From the NCBI RefSeq assembly GCF_026712245.1, contig NZ_JAPPUY010000005.1, positions 186,001 through 250,000 on the forward strand: 64,000 bases of DNA. Direction: 5' to 3'. Position numbers and translations under genes: made by a program. Below, piece by piece: positions 27,752-35,846 of the stretch; within the stretch, counting starts at the first letter, position 1, and every line of letters begins with the position of its first letter. Origin of the DNA: Roseateles hydrophilus (GTDB lineage Bacteria; Pseudomonadota; Gammaproteobacteria; Burkholderiales; Burkholderiaceae_C). The notes below the pieces were generated by a model. The model saw only the letters and a program-made list of their open reading frames with translations, ran no database searches and had not been told where the DNA came from.

Positions 27752-29882
27752 GCCCTTCACCCTCCACACGCACCGTCACCTGCTCGCCCTTGAGGCCCTT
27801 GGCGGCGCTGTTGACGAACTCGATGAGGCCCGACTGCCCCGCCGAGCCAGGCCGCGCGCGCAGCACGATCACCTTCTGCGCCTGCGGGCCCAGCGTGATG
27901 TCAACGCTGCCGCTGGCGGCCTCGGCACCGCCGATGTCCGCGCGCAGGAACATGGCCACGTCGTAGGTCAGCGTGCCGGTGACCGTGTACGCGGAGGTGT
28001 TGCTCAGGCCGACGGACAGCGTGTCGCCGACGGCGGTGCTGCCGCTGGTCTGCAACTCCACCACGGCCTCGGGGCCGCTCGGTGTGGCGGGCGCGCCGGC
28101 CGCCGGCAGGCCAGCGCCGGCCAGCGGTGCCGCCACGCTGCCGCGCGAGCGCAGCCGCGCCCCTTCGGCGCCGGGGTTGGCGTCGAAGCCCGAGGGCAGC
28201 ACGGTCAGGCTGGCGTCGGGCAGGCTGACGTTGCGCAGCACGTGCGGCGTGATCAGCAGCACGATCTCGGTCTTCTTGCGGCTGTCGCCGTGCACGCCGA
28301 ACAGCCGCCCCAGCAGCGGTGTCTCCGACACATAGGGCACGCCGCTGATGCTCTTGCGGTCCTCGTCGTTGATGAGGCCGCCCAGCACCTGCGTCTCGCC
28401 ATCGCGCAGCCGCAGTGACGTGGACGCGTTGCGCGTGCCGATGCGGTAGGCGCTGGTGGGCTGCGTGCCGCCGGAGCTTTCTTTCGGGCCCAGGCTGCTG
28501 ACCTCCAGGTTCACCTTCATGATGACCTCGTTGTCCAGCTGCACGGTGGGTTCCACCTCCAGCTTGATGCCCACGTCGATGTAGCTCACCGCGGTGGACA
28601 CGCCGACGTTGGCGGTGGAGGTGCTGGTGAACACGGGCACCTTGTCGCCGATCTGGATCTTGGCCTTCTCCTTGTTGCGCGCGCGCAGCTTGGGGTTGGC
28701 CAGCAGGTTGCTGGCGCCCGCGCCGCCCTTGAGCCGGGCGGTGATGACCGGGTTGGCCACCAGCGTGCGAAAGCTGCCGCGCGTGGCCCAGGGCACCAGC
28801 GCGGCCGCGGTGTCAGTGGCGCCGTAGCTGGCATCGGTGGTCCAGTTCAGGCCGGCCTCGGCGCTGCGGTCGGAGGCCAGCTCCAGCACCTCCACGTCCA
28901 GCATCACCTCGGGCTCGGGCAGGTCCAGCCCGGCGATGAGGCGCTCGATCATCGCGATGACCTCGGGCGTGTCGCGCGCCACCAGCAGGTTCAGGCGCTC
29001 GTCGATGAAGAGGTCGCGCGTCTTGGCCATCATGCGCACCAGCGCCTGCGCCTGCTTGGCATCGGCGTTGTTCAGGTAGAAGCTGCGCGTCACCAGCTCC
29101 TGGTGCTCGCGCTGCTTCTGCTGCGTGTTGGGGTAGATCAGCACCGAGTTGTCGTTCAGCAGCTTGCGCTCCAGCTGCTGCGTGCTGAGCACCACGCGCA
29201 TGGCCTCGTCGACGCTGACGTCCTTCAGGTAGAGGCTGACGCGGGCGTCGGCCTTCACGTCCTTGTCGAACACGAAGTTCACGCCCGCGCCGCGGCCCAG
29301 CGCCTCGAACACGGTGCGCAGCGGCGCATCGCGGAACTCCAGGCTCACGGGCTTCTGGTAGGCCGCCGCCAGCACGGTGGGCACGGGCGGCGGCGCCAGG
29401 CGCTGGCGCAGCTTGTGTTGCAGGGCCAGGGCTTGCGGCTGCCCGGGGTCTTCGGCCAGCACGGCCGTGACGGCCTCGCGCGCGGCGTCGGCCTCGCCGG
29501 CCTGCAACTGCTTCGCGGCGCGGGCGACGCGGGCCTGGTGGTCGCGGGCGCGGCGCAGTGCGGTGGCCAGCGCCCTTGTGCGCGGGGCCTGCGCGTCCAG
29601 CGCCTGCATGCGCATCAGCAGTTCGGCCGCCGCGTCCAGCTGGCCGGTGGCGCGCGCCGTCTCGGCCTGGGTGGCCAGGGCCAGCAGGGCCAGCTCGCGC
29701 TCGCGCTGCAGCGCGGAGCGCAGGGCGTCGTCCTGCGGCGCGGCGGCCGCGGCATCGCGCAGCAGGCGCCAGGCGCCTTCGTGCTCGCCGCGGCGGGCCA
29801 GCGTGTCGGCCTCGCGCAGCGCGGGGTTGCCGGCACAGGCGGCGAGCAGCAGGGCGAGGGCGAGGGCGGAGAGGCGCTTCAT
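27735..29882 (-). CDS. gspD: Type II secretion secretin GspD with cohesin-like tail
   Basis: A 715-residue outer-membrane secretin, here a lipoprotein: signal peptide with lipobox LAAC (Cys16). A TPR-like helical region follows (about 25-165), then an STN/N0 domain (VSLEFRDAPLRTVFEAL), secretin N-domains, and the secretin core with VPVFTSTST, SYIDVGIKLEVEPTV and the C-terminal VPYVSETPLLGRLF and TEIVLLITPHVL. About 115 more residues resemble a cohesin-type beta-sandwich (AVVELQTSGSTAVGDTLSV). That tail and the TPR-like start are not found in classical GspD. The ATG overlaps the upstream gene by four bases. Confidence 0.92.
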   Translation of the reverse strand: MKRLSALALALLLAACAGNPALREADTLARRGEHEGAWRLLRDAAAAAPQDDALRSALQRERELALLALATQAETARATGQLDAAAELLMRMQALDAQAPRTRALATALRRARDHQARVARAAKQLQAGEADAAREAVTAVLAEDPGQPQALALQHKLRQRLAPPPVPTVLAAAYQKPVSLEFRDAPLRTVFEALGRGAGVNFVFDKDVKADARVSLYLKDVSVDEAMRVVLSTQQLERKLLNDNSVLIYPNTQQKQREHQELVTRSFYLNNADAKQAQALVRMMAKTRDLFIDERLNLLVARDTPEVIAMIERLIAGLDLPEPEVMLDVEVLELASDRSAEAGLNWTTDASYGATDTAAALVPWATRGSFRTLVANPVITARLKGGAGASNLLANPKLRARNKEKAKIQIGDKVPVFTSTSTANVGVSTAVSYIDVGIKLEVEPTVQLDNEVIMKVNLEVSSLGPKESSGGTQPTSAYRIGTRNASTSLRLRDGETQVLGGLINDEDRKSISGVPYVSETPLLGRLFGVHGDSRKKTEIVLLITPHVLRNVSLPDASLTVLPSGFDANPGAEGARLRSRGSVAAPLAGAGLPAAGAPATPSGPEAVVELQTSGSTAVGDTLSVGLSNTSAYTVTGTLTYDVAMFLRADIGGAEAASGSVDITLGPQAQKVIVLRARPGSAGQSGLIEFVNSAAKGLKGEQVTVRVEGEGHVDVQ

Positions 29883-30400
29883 GCGGGTGAGGGAGCGAAG
29901 GGAACGAGCTGGGCTTGGCCCAGCGGCAGGTAGGTCAGGCGCAGGCCGGCGGGCTCCACGGCGTCGACACGCCACTGCCCGTCCACCACCTCGCCCACGC
30001 CGACGACAGCGCTGCGCTGCGCGTTGTTCAGCACGGCGCGCGAGGCGCCGTCGGTCAAGCGGCCGACGAGTTGGTAAGGGAAGGGCGGCGCACGGGGCGG
30101 CGCGGGCGGTTCGGGGCTCGCATCCGCGCTGGCTTGCGGCGGCGTGGGCGTGGCGGCCACGGGCGCAGCCTCGCCCCAGGCAGCGCGGGCCTGCGCGTCG
30201 ACCTCGGGCCACGCGGCACGTGCGCTGGCGGCGGGGCCGGGCCAGGCGGTGGGCGCCGTGCTGGCAGGCGCGGCGCGGCGTGGTGAGGCGGCCACGGGCG
30301 CGGGGGTGTCGCCGTCGTCCTGCGACACCCAGGCCGTGGCCGCGAGGCTCAGGGCGAGGGTGCCGAACAGGGCGAGTTGGCGCGGGGCGGGCTTCTTCAT
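29879..30400 (-). CDS. GspC/PilP-like periplasmic secretion component
   Basis: A 173-residue bitopic protein: short cytoplasmic end, one transmembrane helix (about 8-25), a long Pro/Ala-rich linker (about 30-108) and a small beta domain (about 108-165: YQLVGRLTDGASRAVLNN, then VVGVGEVVDGQWRV). That domain resembles the homology region of GspC/PilP that touches the secretin. It overlaps gspD and the pilO-like gene by four bases on each side. Assignment rests on architecture and position. Confidence 0.75.
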   Translation of the reverse strand: MKKPAPRQLALFGTLALSLAATAWVSQDDGDTPAPVAASPRRAAPASTAPTAWPGPAASARAAWPEVDAQARAAWGEAAPVAATPTPPQASADASPEPPAPPRAPPFPYQLVGRLTDGASRAVLNNAQRSAVVGVGEVVDGQWRVDAVEPAGLRLTYLPLGQAQLVPFAPSPA

Positions 30401-30909
30401 TTCGCGGCCTGCATGTGCAGCACCCAGGCCAACTCGGCCTTCAGCGTGCCGTCGGCCTCGCGGCGCAGGCGCACGCTGTCCAGCGCGAGCGCGGGGTCGC
30501 GTTGCAGCGCCTCGGCGACAAAGCCGCGCAGCGCGCCATAGCCGCCGCTGAGCTGCATGGCCACGCGGTACTGGGCGATGCCCAGTTCGCGGTCCACCTG
30601 GTAGCGGAAATCGCTGCGCGGCCAGGGCAGGCCCAGCTCGCCGGTCAGCGCCAGCAGCGCCGCGGTGCGGGCCTGGCGTGCGCTGTCGGGGGGCAGGCTG
30701 GCGGCGAGTGCGCGGCTGTCGGTCTTGGCGGCGGCCGCGGGCGCCTTGGCCAGCGCGGCGCGGCGCGCCATCAGGGCCTGGCGTTGCTCATCCAACTGGG
30801 CCTGCCGTGCCGGCAGCCATGCGGCGCCGGCGATGGCGGTCAGCGTCAGCAGTGCTGCCAGTGCGGCCGGCCAGCCGAGGCGGCGGGCGTGGGTGAGCCA
30901 GCGCCTCAT
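30397..30909 (-). CDS. PilO/GspM-like inner-membrane assembly protein
   Basis: A 170-residue protein with one N-terminal transmembrane helix (about 14-32), a short coiled coil (about 35-55) and a periplasmic ferredoxin-like domain containing YRVAMQLSGGYGALRGFVAEAL, a typical PilO feature. It should pair with the GspL-like protein encoded just before it (four-base overlap) in the inner-membrane platform. PilO-type sequence in a GspE/GspF/GspG operon shows the mosaic nature of this secretion system. Confidence 0.83.
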   Translation of the reverse strand: MRRWLTHARRLGWPAALAALLTLTAIAGAAWLPARQAQLDEQRQALMARRAALAKAPAAAAKTDSRALAASLPPDSARQARTAALLALTGELGLPWPRSDFRYQVDRELGIAQYRVAMQLSGGYGALRGFVAEALQRDPALALDSVRLRREADGTLKAELAWVLHMQAAK

Positions 30910-31970
30910 CGCGCGCCTCCGCTGCGGCGTTGCACCTCGAAGCGCAGGCCGCCTGCGTCGGCGGCCGCGTCAGGCCGCTGCAGGCGCGTCAGCACGACGT
31001 CCTGGCCGGCGCTTGCCGTCAGCGTCAGGCGATCGACGAGGCGCGTCACCCCGTCTGCGTCGGCGGCCTGGCCCTCCACGCGCAGCCCCTGGCGGTCCAG
31101 GTCCAGCGCGGTGAGCTGCAGGCCGGGCGGCAGCGCGCGTTCCACGCCCACCCACAGTGCGGCCCAGTCGGTGTCCAGCTGCTGCGCGGCGGCCCAGGCG
31201 CGGTTGCGGGCCGCGGGGTTGGGCGGTAGAGCGGGGGCGGCTGCCGTGGGGCGGGCGATGCGGTCCAGCACGGCAGCCTGTTCGCGCAGGCGCCGGGCTT
31301 CGTCCTGCTGGCCTTGGGCCTGCAGCGCCACCAGCACGCAGGCTGCCGCCGCCGTCGCCGCCCAGGCCCAGATCAGCGGCCGCGCGCGTGACGGCTGCGC
31401 GATGAAATCAGGCGCCTCGTCGTTGCCGGCGCCGGCCAGCAGCGTGTCGGCCCGCACGAGGCGCGTGCCCGGCAGCTGCTGCAGCAGCTCGTCGTCGGCG
31501 TGGCGCTGCTGCAGCTCGACGAGCCGGCCGTCGCGGCGGCGCAGCCAGGTCAGGAGCTCGCCGTCAAGCAGCCCGGCATCGCCGTCGCCGGCGGGCAGCA
31601 GTGCCCAGCTGGGCCGCAGCGATGTGAGGCGCACGCGGTGGGCTGCCGCCGTCGCCTGCAACGCGGCAAGGTCGCCGTCGGCCAGCGCGCACACACCTTG
31701 CGACCACGCGGCCAGCGGCCACTGCTGCGCCGCGGCGCCGAAGTAGTGCGTGAACTGCAGCCGGGCGTAGGCCAGGCGCTCGGCATCGCCCGGCAGCGGC
31801 AGGTCGTCGGGCACGCGCAGGCTGTGCATGCGGTCTGGCCCGGCGAGCAGCGCCACGCGCGCGCCGGGGTGGGCGGCACACCAGGCGGCGAAGGCGGGCC
31901 AGGTCTTGCCCTGTGCGTCGACCGCGCCGTCGGCGGTGAGCAGGAGGCGCTCAGTCCGCGAGCGTGACAC
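30906..31970 (-). CDS. GspL/PilMN-like inner-membrane platform protein
   Basis: A 354-residue protein with a cytoplasmic domain (about 1-200, degenerate actin-like of the GspL/PilM kind), one transmembrane helix (about 211-230) and a periplasmic PilN-like domain (LPPGLQLTALDLDRQGLRVEG). It should recruit the GspE ATPase. GTG at 31970 is the best start: GGAGGA lies 9 bases upstream and the resulting 20-base overlap with gspE is typical of this operon. The same frame runs open further upstream only as a shadow of gspE. Confidence 0.8.
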   Translation of the reverse strand: MSRSRTERLLLTADGAVDAQGKTWPAFAAWCAAHPGARVALLAGPDRMHSLRVPDDLPLPGDAERLAYARLQFTHYFGAAAQQWPLAAWSQGVCALADGDLAALQATAAAHRVRLTSLRPSWALLPAGDGDAGLLDGELLTWLRRRDGRLVELQQRHADDELLQQLPGTRLVRADTLLAGAGNDEAPDFIAQPSRARPLIWAWAATAAAACVLVALQAQGQQDEARRLREQAAVLDRIARPTAAAPALPPNPAARNRAWAAAQQLDTDWAALWVGVERALPPGLQLTALDLDRQGLRVEGQAADADGVTRLVDRLTLTASAGQDVVLTRLQRPDAAADAGGLRFEVQRRSGGAR

Positions 31971-33489
31971 GGTCCAGTTCCTCCAGCGTCGATTCGCCGC
32001 GCAGCACCAGCGCCACGGCCGCGTCGCGCAGCGAGCGCATGCCGCGGCCGCGTGCGGCCTCCTTGATGCGCGACAGCGGCGCGCGGCTGGCGATGAGGTC
32101 GCGCAGCTCGTCGTCCAGCCACAGCAGTTCGCTGACGGCGCGGCGGCCGCGGTAGCCCGTGCCGCGGCAGTGCGTGCAGCCGGTGCCATGCAGCAGCTGG
32201 GCGTCCTCTGGCAGTCCCATCCCGCGCAGCTGCTCGGCCGTGGCCGGCAGCGGCGCGCGGCAGTGCGTGCAGTTGATGCGCATCAGCCGCTGCGCCAGCA
32301 CGCCGTTCAGCGCGGAGACGACGTTGTAGAGGTCCAACCCCATGTGCATGAAGCGGCCCACCACGTCGAACGCGTTGTTCGCATGCACGGTGCTGAAGAC
32401 GAGGTGGCCGGTCAGCGCGGCCTGCACGGCGATCTGCGCGGTCTCGGCGTCGCGGATCTCACCCACCATCACGCGGTCGGGGTCGTGCCGCAGCACCGAG
32501 CGCAGGCCGCGTGCGAACGTCAGCCCCTTCTTCTCGTTGACGGGGATCTGCACGACGCCGGGCAGCTGGTACTCCACCGGGTCTTCGATGGTGATGATCT
32601 TGTCGCGGCCGGTGTTGACCTCGCTGATGGCGGCGTACAGCGTCGTCGTCTTGCCCGAGCCGGTGGGGCCGGTGACGAGCAGCAGGCCGTGCGGCTGTTT
32701 CGCCAGCGCGCGGATCTGCGCGCGCGCCTCGGGCTCGAAGCCCAGCGCGTCCAGCGTCAGCGCGCCCTGCGCCTCCACCTGCGCGCGGTCCAGCACGCGG
32801 ATGACGGCGTCCTCGCCGAACACGCTGGGCATGATGGACAGGCGGAAGTCCACCTCGCGGCCCTGCACGCGCAGCTTGAAGCGGCCGTCCTGCGGCAGGC
32901 GGCGCTCGCCGATGTCCAGTTCCGCCATGACCTTCAGTCGCGACACGAGCTGTTCGGCGGCCTGCACGCCGTCGATGCTCTTCACGTCCAGCATCACGCC
33001 GTCGACGCGGCTGCGGATCTTCATGCCGCGCAGCTGGCACTCGAAGTGGATGTCGCTGGCGCCGTCCTGCAGCGCGTCGTAGAGCGTCGCGTCCAGCAGG
33101 CGCACGACGGGGCTGGCCTGTTCGGCGAGGTGCAGCGCGGAGAGTTCCTGCGCGGTGTCTGTTTCGGCGCTGTGGGCGAAGTGCTCGGTGAGTTCACCGA
33201 GGGCGCGGTAGTCGGCCTCGCCGGTGGCCAGCAGTGTGTCGATGTCGGCGGGATCGCAGGGCCACCAGAGCACGGGCTTCTTCAGGCGCTGCTCGACGCG
33301 CAGGCGCAGCAGCGGCTCCAGCGGCCGGTCGGCCAGCAGCGCGAAGCGGCCACTGGCCGACGTGGCCATCACCGCGCGCCAGCGCTGGGCGTCGGCGTGG
33401 GGCCAGGGGGCGAACGTGAGCGACCAGGGGGCGTCGGACGCGGGGAGGGCCGCCAGCGGGTCTTGCGGCGGTTGCAGGATGGCGTTCAT
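31951..33489 (-). CDS. gspE: Type II secretion ATPase GspE
   Basis: A 512-residue traffic ATPase that powers pseudopilus assembly from the cytoplasmic side. It contains an N-terminal domain, then the PilB/GspE core: SDIHFE, Walker A GPTGSGKTTTLY, Asp box ITIEDPVEYQ, Walker B VMVGEIRDAETA and the His box TGHLVFSTVHANNA. A zinc-binding four-cysteine module (CTHC and CTHC, about 34 residues apart) marks it as GspE/PilB type rather than retraction type. It is separated from gspF by a palindromic repeat element of about 544 bp, although the genes belong to one set. Confidence 0.95.
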   Translation of the reverse strand: MNAILQPPQDPLAALPASDAPWSLTFAPWPHADAQRWRAVMATSASGRFALLADRPLEPLLRLRVEQRLKKPVLWWPCDPADIDTLLATGEADYRALGELTEHFAHSAETDTAQELSALHLAEQASPVVRLLDATLYDALQDGASDIHFECQLRGMKIRSRVDGVMLDVKSIDGVQAAEQLVSRLKVMAELDIGERRLPQDGRFKLRVQGREVDFRLSIMPSVFGEDAVIRVLDRAQVEAQGALTLDALGFEPEARAQIRALAKQPHGLLLVTGPTGSGKTTTLYAAISEVNTGRDKIITIEDPVEYQLPGVVQIPVNEKKGLTFARGLRSVLRHDPDRVMVGEIRDAETAQIAVQAALTGHLVFSTVHANNAFDVVGRFMHMGLDLYNVVSALNGVLAQRLMRINCTHCRAPLPATAEQLRGMGLPEDAQLLHGTGCTHCRGTGYRGRRAVSELLWLDDELRDLIASRAPLSRIKEAARGRGMRSLRDAAVALVLRGESTLEELDRVTLAD

Positions 33490-33522
33490 GTCTGCGAGCT
33501 TTTGTTTGCGCGCCACGAGTCG

Positions 33523-34066
33523 TGCCGGGATTTCGCCCCGGCGGGCGACCTACTTTTTGGGCCGCCAAAAAGTAGGCAAAAAGCTCGCCCCGACCGCACC
33601 GCCCGCAGCAAAGCTGCGGGTCCCCTGCGGTACTCAGGCCTTGAAGCCCCGCGCAAAACTCGCGCCGCTACGCTCTGCTCAAACAGTTGCGCGGAGTCAG
33701 TTCTTGAGGCGAGCTTCGCTCGCGGCTTCAAGACCTTCCGTTCCTCGGCGGTGCTAAAGGGGCCATACCGAACAGCCGGCGCCAGCTGGCTGGCGGGTTT
33801 GGCTTTTGGCTGTTGGGGTTGGCTGTTTCGGGGTTCCCCTTCAAAACCGCTGAGAAGCGCAGGAACCCAGGGCGTGCGCGAAGCGCACTTCAAGAACTGA
33901 CTCGCGGCGCCTGTTTGAGCAGAGCGCAGCGGAGCGAGTTCGCCGCGGCCCTGGGTTCCGAGCATCGCAAGGCAGCCCGCAGGGCCGGTTTTGCAGGGGC
34001 GGTTTCTTTGCCTACTTTCTTGTCCGCACAAGAAAGTAGGTCGCCCGCCGGGGCGAACTCCCGGCA
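33523..34066. repeat. Palindromic intergenic repeat element between gspF and gspE
   Basis: This fills the 616-base gap between the two genes. The ends are imperfect inverted repeats of about 58-60 bp (33523-33580 and 34007-34066). Each carries its own hairpin (CCTACTTTTTGG.../CCAAAAAGTAGG at the left, CTACTTTCTTG.../CAAGAAAGTAG at the right). A second inner pair of arms (about 33659-33720 and 33876-33939, sharing GCTCTGCTCAAACAG and GAGTCAGTTCTTGA) makes the whole a giant imperfect palindrome. No transposase gene is inside. It looks like a non-autonomous, MITE-like repeat, of a kind I believe occurs between genes in many Burkholderiales. Confidence 0.8.
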
Positions 34067-34105
34067 TGGGCCTGTGCGGAAAGGCAAAGCAGCGCGAAGC
34101 CTTCA

Positions 34106-35293
34106 TCACTGCACCTGCTCCACCAACTGAAAGATCGGCAGGTACATCAGCACCACCACCGTGCCGATCACCAGCCCCATCAACAGCATCAGCACCGGAT
34201 TGACCAGCCGCGTCACCAGGTCCGACAACCGCGACAGCTCCTCGTCGTAGAAGCCCGCCGCCTGCGCCAGCATCGCGCCCAGCTCGCCGCTGTGCTCGCC
34301 CACCTTCAGCATGCGCAGCGATACCGGCGTCGCCAGCCCCTCGCGCTGCAGACAGGCCGAGAGCCGCTCGCCCAGCCGCACGGCCTCGGTCGCGCGGTCC
34401 AGCGCCGCGCGCAGGTGCGATGCCGCCACGCCCCGCGCGTTCACCAGCGCCGGCACGATGGGCACGCCGGCCAGCAGCAGCATCGCCAGGCACCGGTACA
34501 ACTGCGCCAGTGCCAGCAGGTGCAGCTTCGGGCCGACCAAGGGCAGCCGCCATAGCCGCGCCTGCAGCGCCTCCTTCAACCCGCGTTGCCAGGCCAGCAC
34601 CGGCAGCGCCACCAGCCCCGCCGCTATCAGCAGCAGCGCCACCGGATGCGCGCCGCTGAACGCGCCGACGGCGATCAGCAGGCGCGATGCGAACGGCAGC
34701 TCGCCGCCCACGCCGTCCAGCAGGCCCGCGAAGCGCGGCACGACGAACACCAGCAGGAACAGCACCACCACCGTGCCCGCCGTGATCAGCATGGCCGGGT
34801 AGATGGCCGCGGCCACCAGCTTGCTGCGCAGTTGCTCCACCCAGGCCAGGTAGCTCGCCTGCTCGGCCAGCGCCTGCTCCACCTGGCCGCTGCGCTCGCT
34901 GGCCTCCACGACGGCGACGAACAGCGCGTCGAAGGCCTGCGGCTGCGATGCCAGCGCGGTGGAGAACGACTCACCCAGCTGCACGCGCTCGACGACGCCG
35001 GCCAGCGCCGCTGTGACGGCGGGCGGGTTGTCCTGCGACTGCAGCGTCTGCAGCGCCTCCAGCAGCGGGATGCCGGCACGCAGCAGCACGGCCAGCTGCT
35101 GCGCGAACTGCCGGCGCGGGAAGCGCCCGCCGCGCGCGGCCTTCAGCGGCGAGGCCTGCACCGGCTCCACCGCCAGCAAGGCGGCCGGCGCGAGGCCCAG
35201 TGCCGCCGCCACGCCGCCCGCGTCCGCCGCCCGCACGCGCGCCTGCGCCGGCTGGCGCTGCGCGTCGAGGTAGCGGACGTCGAATTCGTTCAC
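34106..35293 (-). CDS. gspF: Type II secretion inner-membrane protein GspF
   Basis: A 395-residue polytopic platform protein with two T2SSF domains (about 65-190 and 265-390). Motifs include FPRRQFAQQLAVLLRAGIPLLEAL and VSLRMLKVGEHSGELGAML, and three transmembrane segments (about 165-190, 215-235, 365-385). It connects the ATPase to the pseudopilus base. GTG at 35293, five bases after the gspG stop, gives a normal family length; longer frames run into gspG shadow. Confidence 0.93.
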   Translation of the reverse strand: MNEFDVRYLDAQRQPAQARVRAADAGGVAAALGLAPAALLAVEPVQASPLKAARGGRFPRRQFAQQLAVLLRAGIPLLEALQTLQSQDNPPAVTAALAGVVERVQLGESFSTALASQPQAFDALFVAVVEASERSGQVEQALAEQASYLAWVEQLRSKLVAAAIYPAMLITAGTVVVLFLLVFVVPRFAGLLDGVGGELPFASRLLIAVGAFSGAHPVALLLIAAGLVALPVLAWQRGLKEALQARLWRLPLVGPKLHLLALAQLYRCLAMLLLAGVPIVPALVNARGVAASHLRAALDRATEAVRLGERLSACLQREGLATPVSLRMLKVGEHSGELGAMLAQAAGFYDEELSRLSDLVTRLVNPVLMLLMGLVIGTVVVLMYLPIFQLVEQVQ

Positions 35294-35298
35294 GGCGC

Positions 35299-35724
35299 TT
35301 ACCAGGACGTGAGGTCCGCGTCCTCGCCCTCGCCGCCGGCGCGACCGTCCTTGCCCCATGACAGCAGGTCGTACTCGCCATGCTCGCCCGGCGCACGGTA
35401 CTGGTAGTCGTGGCCCCAGGGGTCCTTGGGCAGCGCTTTGGCGAGGTACGGCCCGGCCCACTTGGGCTCGTCGGCGGGCTTGGCGACGAGCACGGCCAGG
35501 CCCTGCTCGGTGCTCGGGTAGCGGCCCACGTCCAGGCGGTACTGGTCCAGCGACTTCTGCAGCGCATCGATCTGCGCCCGCGCCGCCTTGACCTCGCTCT
35601 TGCCGATCTGGCCGAAGAACTTGGGGCCGACGTAGCCCGCCAGCAGGCCGATGATGACCATGACGACGAGCAATTCCAGCAGCGTGAAGCCGCGGTGGCG
35701 ATGGCGTGAGGTGGGCTGGGTCAT
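35299..35724 (-). CDS. gspG: Major type II secretion pseudopilin GspG
   Basis: A 141-residue pseudopilin: leader HRHRG, then FTLLELLVVMVIIGLLAG with Glu5, and a globular domain with the GspG signatures YRLDVGRYPSTEQGLAVL, ALPKDPWGHDYQY and EYDLLSWGKDGRAGGEGEDADLTSW-type calcium-binding loop near the C-terminus. It is the first gene of the secretion operon, divergent from the protease gene. The length matches canonical GspG. Confidence 0.96.
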   Translation of the reverse strand: MTQPTSRHRHRGFTLLELLVVMVIIGLLAGYVGPKFFGQIGKSEVKAARAQIDALQKSLDQYRLDVGRYPSTEQGLAVLVAKPADEPKWAGPYLAKALPKDPWGHDYQYRAPGEHGEYDLLSWGKDGRAGGEGEDADLTSW

Positions 35725-35786
35725 GGGCCGCGCAGCTTAGGAAGGCGCAATGACCGTGACATGAATGACGGCCGCATGACGGCGTC

Positions 35787-35799
35787 CATGAGCCGTCGG
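35787..35799. promoter_or_regulatory. CATGAGCCGTCGG motif between gspG and the protease gene
   Basis: One copy of the CATGRGCCG-type motif seen near epsA lies in this 122-base divergent promoter region. The region also has several ATGAC/GTCAT repeats (35751-35812). It could coordinate the secretion operon with its likely substrate, but this is a short motif and may be chance. Confidence 0.25.
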
Positions 35800-35846
35800 C
35801 GTCATGTCATGGCTCCTTCACCGCAGCTGCCTAAGGTGCCGGCCTG

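Noticed and set aside
33523-34066. Insertion sequence
   Set aside because: No transposase frame and no evident target-site duplication were found, so I call it only a repeat element.
33490-34105. Short protein genes inside the palindromic element
   Set aside because: Short open frames on both strands follow the inverted repeats symmetrically and have no ribosome site or recognisable domain.
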